Below, in pieces: positions 4,485 to 7,000 of a stretch of DNA of 7,000 bases. How positions within the stretch are numbered: position 1 is the stretch's first letter; the number at the start of each line of letters is the position of its first letter. The stretch comes from CAYNFH01 sp964396385 (GTDB lineage Bacteria; Armatimonadota; Chthonomonadetes; Chthonomonadales; CAJBBX01). Where the stretch lies: the NCBI GenBank assembly GCA_964396385.1, contig CAYNFH010000287.1, positions 1 through 7,000 on the forward strand, given 5' to 3'. The notes beneath the pieces were generated by a model. The model was not told the origin of the DNA, ran no database searches, and was given only the letters and a program-made list of their open reading frames with translations. The position numbers and the translations under genes are program-made.

Positions 4485-6686
4485 TCAGGCTGGGACGTCT
4501 CCGTAGGAGAGCGGAATGGTGAGGGTGACTATGCCCCCGCCTTCCGGCCGGTTCCCGAACTGGATCTCCTGTGCCCGGAGGTCCCAGCGCGCGATGTGGC
4601 AGACCAGGTCCAGGCCGGTGTTGGCGGCGTCCTCGGCGCGGAACCCTGGCGGGAATCCGGGGCCGTCGTCGGCCACCTCCAGCGTCGCGAGCCCGTCGTG
4701 GACCCGCAAACGTAGATCCACGGTGCCCGCGCCGTACTTGGCCGCGTTTGTCAGGAGCTCATGCGCCACAATGGCGAGGGAGGTTCCCTGGCGGGCGGTA
4801 AGCCGTATGTCCTCCGCTTTCACCTGGATGTGGCTGGCCGCCGAGGTATGCTGCACCAGACTGCCCAGCTTCTCCAACACTTCGCGGGCCGAGATGTCGG
4901 TGGCGGTGCTGACCTGCTTGGCCTGCTCGGTGAGAAGGTCGTGTACGGCGGCGAGCGCGTGGACATGGCCCGCGATACGGCGCAGCTCGCGCGCAGGGAC
5001 CATCTGCTCGCCGCCTCCTACCTCGCTCTCGATGAGACCGGCGATGATCTGCAGGTTGTTCCGAACCCGATGGTGAGTCTCGCGCATGGCCCGCTTGAGC
5101 TGCTCGTTAAGGGCCTGAACCTGGCGCATCGCGTCCGCCGCCCTCTCGTGCGCCCGCTTCTCCGCTTCGAACAGCCTGGCGTTTTCCACCGCCAGCGCCA
5201 CACGGTGCGCCAGCTCCGTGGCCAGGTCCAGGTCGGCGGCTGTGTGGCGGCGGAACGATTCGGCGTAGCAGAAGGTTAGGGCCCCGAGGGCGCGGTCTCC
5301 GACGGTCAGCGGGACGATCACCGCGGATACCGGGGCCATTCGCTGGAGGAAAGCCAGGTGTTTTGGGGAGACGGCCGCCTCCTTCATCCAGGCGGAGGTT
5401 ACGTCCGGCTCCAGCTCCGGCTGGCGCGAATGGATGGCGCGTACGATGGGGTTACTCGCTTCCGAAAGCGTTGGAGCGTACTGGAAACCCTCCTTCAACC
5501 AGCCCTGGCGCTCCGGGCTGCAATGTGCCGCCGCTACGCGCTGGAGCCGGGAGTCCGGCCTGACGAGATCGAACAGGCAGTAGTCGGCCAGGTAGGGTAC
5601 GGCCAGCCTCGCGACTTCCTGGAGCGTCTGGTGATAGTCCAGGGACGATGAGAGCAGCCGCACAGCTTCGAGCAGAAAGCCCTGGCGCTCCTCCGCCGCC
5701 TTGCGCTCGGTGACGTCGCGCAGGATACTCATGTGCAGTCCCGGAGCGAACATACTGGCCACGTACTCTACCGTGCGCCGTTGACCGTCCGGTCGGACAA
5801 AGGTGAACTCGCCGCTCTCCTCTCCCTTCTCGACGTAGGCACGGTACTTTTCACCTGCATCGGGCGCATCCACGGTCATCAGGTCGCTCAGGCTCATGGT
5901 GAGCAGCTTGTCACAGGAGAAGCCCAGGAGCTGGCATGCCGCCTGGTTGACCTGGACATAGCGTCCCTGGTCGTCCGCTACCAGGATGGCGTCCCGCGTG
6001 TTCTCAAACAGCTTGCGGAACTGCTCTTCGCTCTGGCGGCGGGCATCTTCCGTCTTGCGGCGCTCGGCGTTCTCGCGCTGCGCCGCCTCGTAGAGGCGGG
6101 CATTGTCGATAGCAATCGCTGCACGGCGCGCCAGCTCCTCGACCAGGAAGAGGTCCTCTTCCGTGTAGGATCGGCCTGATTCCGCCTGGATGAGGGTGAG
6201 CGTGCCCAGAATCTGGCCGCGCGCCTCCATCGGCACGCAGATATAGGCTTTGAGGCCAAGGGCTTTGAGGGCCTGGTAGTGGGCGTCGTCCGAGGAGTTC
6301 GCGCGGATTACCTCGTCCGGAATCTCGGCCATCCACTCGGAGCGGCCGGTCCGCAGTACGTGCAGGGGTCCGGCCGATACTTCTGGGTTGGGAGGATAGC
6401 GCTTCTCCAGCTCCTCCGAAAGCGCGACCTTCTCCGGATCGGCGTGGAGCGTGACCACCCGGCGGAGGCGGCCGTCGGGCTCGGCCATATCCACGGCGCA
6501 CCAGTCTGCCAGGCCCGGCACCAGGAGCCTGGCTACACTTTGAAGAGTGGTCTGATAGTCGAGCGAGGCGGCCAGACGGACGCCTGCGTCCGCCAAAAGG
6601 CGCTGGGCATCCACGGCCCGCCCGATGATTGTCTGTCGTGCCGGCGCCCGCTCCGCTGCCGGGGCCGGTTCTTTTCGGACATCCAT
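4485..6686 (-). CDS. Cytosolic GAF-PAS-GAF sensor histidine kinase, HisKA_2 type
   Basis: With the start at 6686 the protein has 733 residues. A first GAF domain (about 37-201) is followed by a short coiled coil, a PAS domain (about 220-332: ENTRDAILVADDQGRYVQVN through the closing ILRDVTERKAAEE), a second GAF (about 335-507) and another coiled coil. Next is a HisKA_2 dimerisation domain with the phosphoacceptor motif ETHHRVRNNLQ (probably H539), then a HATPase domain with N box HELLTNAAKYG (642-651) and G1 box DDGPG (673-677). The G2 loop reads TGLDLV rather than the usual GLGL. No membrane segment or signal peptide is seen, so it senses an internal or diffusible signal. The frame is open up to 6935, but that part overlaps the divergent ferritin-like gene; M at 6686 is the best start although only a weak GAG precedes it. 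No response regulator is adjacent. Confidence 0.9.
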   Translation of the reverse strand: MDVRKEPAPAAERAPARQTIIGRAVDAQRLLADAGVRLAASLDYQTTLQSVARLLVPGLADWCAVDMAEPDGRLRRVVTLHADPEKVALSEELEKRYPPNPEVSAGPLHVLRTGRSEWMAEIPDEVIRANSSDDAHYQALKALGLKAYICVPMEARGQILGTLTLIQAESGRSYTEEDLFLVEELARRAAIAIDNARLYEAAQRENAERRKTEDARRQSEEQFRKLFENTRDAILVADDQGRYVQVNQAACQLLGFSCDKLLTMSLSDLMTVDAPDAGEKYRAYVEKGEESGEFTFVRPDGQRRTVEYVASMFAPGLHMSILRDVTERKAAEERQGFLLEAVRLLSSSLDYHQTLQEVARLAVPYLADYCLFDLVRPDSRLQRVAAAHCSPERQGWLKEGFQYAPTLSEASNPIVRAIHSRQPELEPDVTSAWMKEAAVSPKHLAFLQRMAPVSAVIVPLTVGDRALGALTFCYAESFRRHTAADLDLATELAHRVALAVENARLFEAEKRAHERAADAMRQVQALNEQLKRAMRETHHRVRNNLQIIAGLIESEVGGGEQMVPARELRRIAGHVHALAAVHDLLTEQAKQVSTATDISAREVLEKLGSLVQHTSAASHIQVKAEDIRLTARQGTSLAIVAHELLTNAAKYGAGTVDLRLRVHDGLATLEVADDGPGFPPGFRAEDAANTGLDLVCHIARWDLRAQEIQFGNRPEGGGIVTLTIPLSYGDVPA

Positions 6687-6701
6687 GCGTTCTCGATGCG
6701 T

Positions 6702-6722
6702 GCCGGGCCCAACAGGCCCGGC
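6702..6722. promoter_or_regulatory. Perfect GC hairpin in the kinase leader
   Basis: GCCGGGCC (6702-6709) and GGCCCGGC (6715-6722) are perfectly complementary with a 5-base loop. The structure lies 15 bases upstream of the kinase ATG (6686) on the - strand. There it would sit in the mRNA leader next to a weak Shine-Dalgarno and might limit translation. It could equally be part of a terminator or a protein-binding palindrome. No T run follows on either strand. Confidence 0.55.
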
Positions 6723-6804
6723 GTTGAGGTCGATATGGGTCAGTGTACCATGCCTTACCGCGATGGCAGGAGGGGCGGAACCGCTCCGGGGTTCGGCGGG
6801 TATG

Positions 6805-6834
6805 GTGGATTGGACGCTTGCCGATCCAATCCAC
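6805..6834. promoter_or_regulatory. Perfect 10-bp inverted repeat ahead of the ferritin-like gene
   Basis: GTGGATTGGA (6805-6814) and TCCAATCCAC (6825-6834) are exact reverse complements with a 10-base spacer. The element ends 5 bases before the GGAG ribosome binding site (6840-6843) of the ferritin-like gene. The symmetry and 20-base centre-to-centre spacing would suit a dimeric repressor bound to two half-sites. As RNA it would be a stable stem-loop just upstream of the ribosome site. A possible promoter upstream (TTGAGG at 6724, TACCAT at 6746, spacer 16) is weak. Confidence 0.6.
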
Positions 6835-6849
6835 TCCACGGAGACGTAC

Positions 6850-7000
6850 ATGCCAGCCGAAGAGACAAAGCTTACCCGCCAGCAGCTTATCGACCTGCTC
6901 AACGAAGACCTGTCGCGCGAGTACCAGGCCATCATCGCCTACGTGAACTACTCCCAGGTCCTCAAGGGCGCGCAGTATATGAGCATCGCGGAGGAGCTCC
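6850..7000 (+). CDS. Ferritin-like / bacterioferritin-family protein, 5' end only
   Basis: From the ATG at 6850 the frame is open to the right edge (50 codons plus one base). GGAG lies 6 bases upstream. The N-terminus has the character of the first helix of ferritin-like proteins: LLNEDLSREYQAIIAYVNYS (16-35) with E24 at the place of the first iron-ligand glutamate, and a second helix beginning near 43 with SIAEEL. E48 or E49 there would start the E-x-x-H motif that the window cuts off. The family stores or oxidises iron or protects against peroxide. Whether this is a true bacterioferritin, a Dps-like protein or another four-helix diiron protein cannot be settled from 50 residues. It is divergent from the kinase and preceded by a perfect inverted repeat. 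Confidence 0.75.
   Translation, partial: MPAEETKLTRQQLIDLLNEDLSREYQAIIAYVNYSQVLKGAQYMSIAEEL

Noticed and set aside
6687..6935. Upstream extension of the kinase frame to 6935.
   Set aside because: It overlaps the first 86 bases of the ferritin-like gene and both inverted repeats, and the extra residues show no domain.

Overview
The window is GC-rich bacterial chromosome, dense with genes. It reads as an environmental, non-model lineage. High G+C, GTG and TTG starts with good Shine-Dalgarno sites, a large soluble multi-sensor kinase and repeat-like intergenic inverted repeats would all fit Armatimonadota, Acidobacteriota, Gemmatimonadota or Chloroflexota-like bacteria. No ribosomal RNA or diagnostic marker is present, so the phylum is not assigned. 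I see no phage, transposase, CRISPR array or tRNA.

Left part (1-2209, + strand). A repeat-rich leader (about 92-224) precedes hemL, glutamate-1-semialdehyde aminomutase of the C5 tetrapyrrole pathway. hemL overlaps ruvA, the Holliday-junction binding subunit, by 4 bases (ATGA), so the two are probably co-transcribed and translationally coupled. A strong 9-bp hairpin spans the ruvA stop codon. It ends on the ATG of an 18-codon remnant carrying the N-terminal RHC-E motif of a histidine phosphatase; the rest of that gene is gone. No ruvB or ruvC is next to ruvA here.

Middle part (2210-3814). A divergent pair follows: a small SRPBCC (START-like) ligand-binding protein on the - strand and a PhyH-type Fe(II)/2-oxoglutarate dioxygenase on the + strand. 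They share a 142-bp intergenic region with a very good sigma70-like promoter facing the SRPBCC gene. The SRPBCC gene ends exactly where the phosphatase remnant loses its homology, which marks a rearrangement junction. The dioxygenase converges on the next gene across a long imperfect inverted repeat that may act as a bidirectional terminator.

Right part (3815-7000). On the - strand, a cytosolic GAF-PAS-GAF histidine kinase of the HisKA_2 type is followed after 28 bp by a SAM-dependent O-methyltransferase that starts at TTG behind a strong Shine-Dalgarno. They probably form an operon, with no response regulator in view. Divergent from the kinase, a ferritin-like gene begins and runs off the right edge. 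The 163-bp divergent region holds two perfect inverted repeats, one in front of each gene.

The gene families are all known. The parts most worth a second look are the phosphatase remnant and junction, the structured intergenic repeats, and the inverted repeats in front of the kinase and ferritin-like genes. I did not find evidence for an undescribed multi-gene system.
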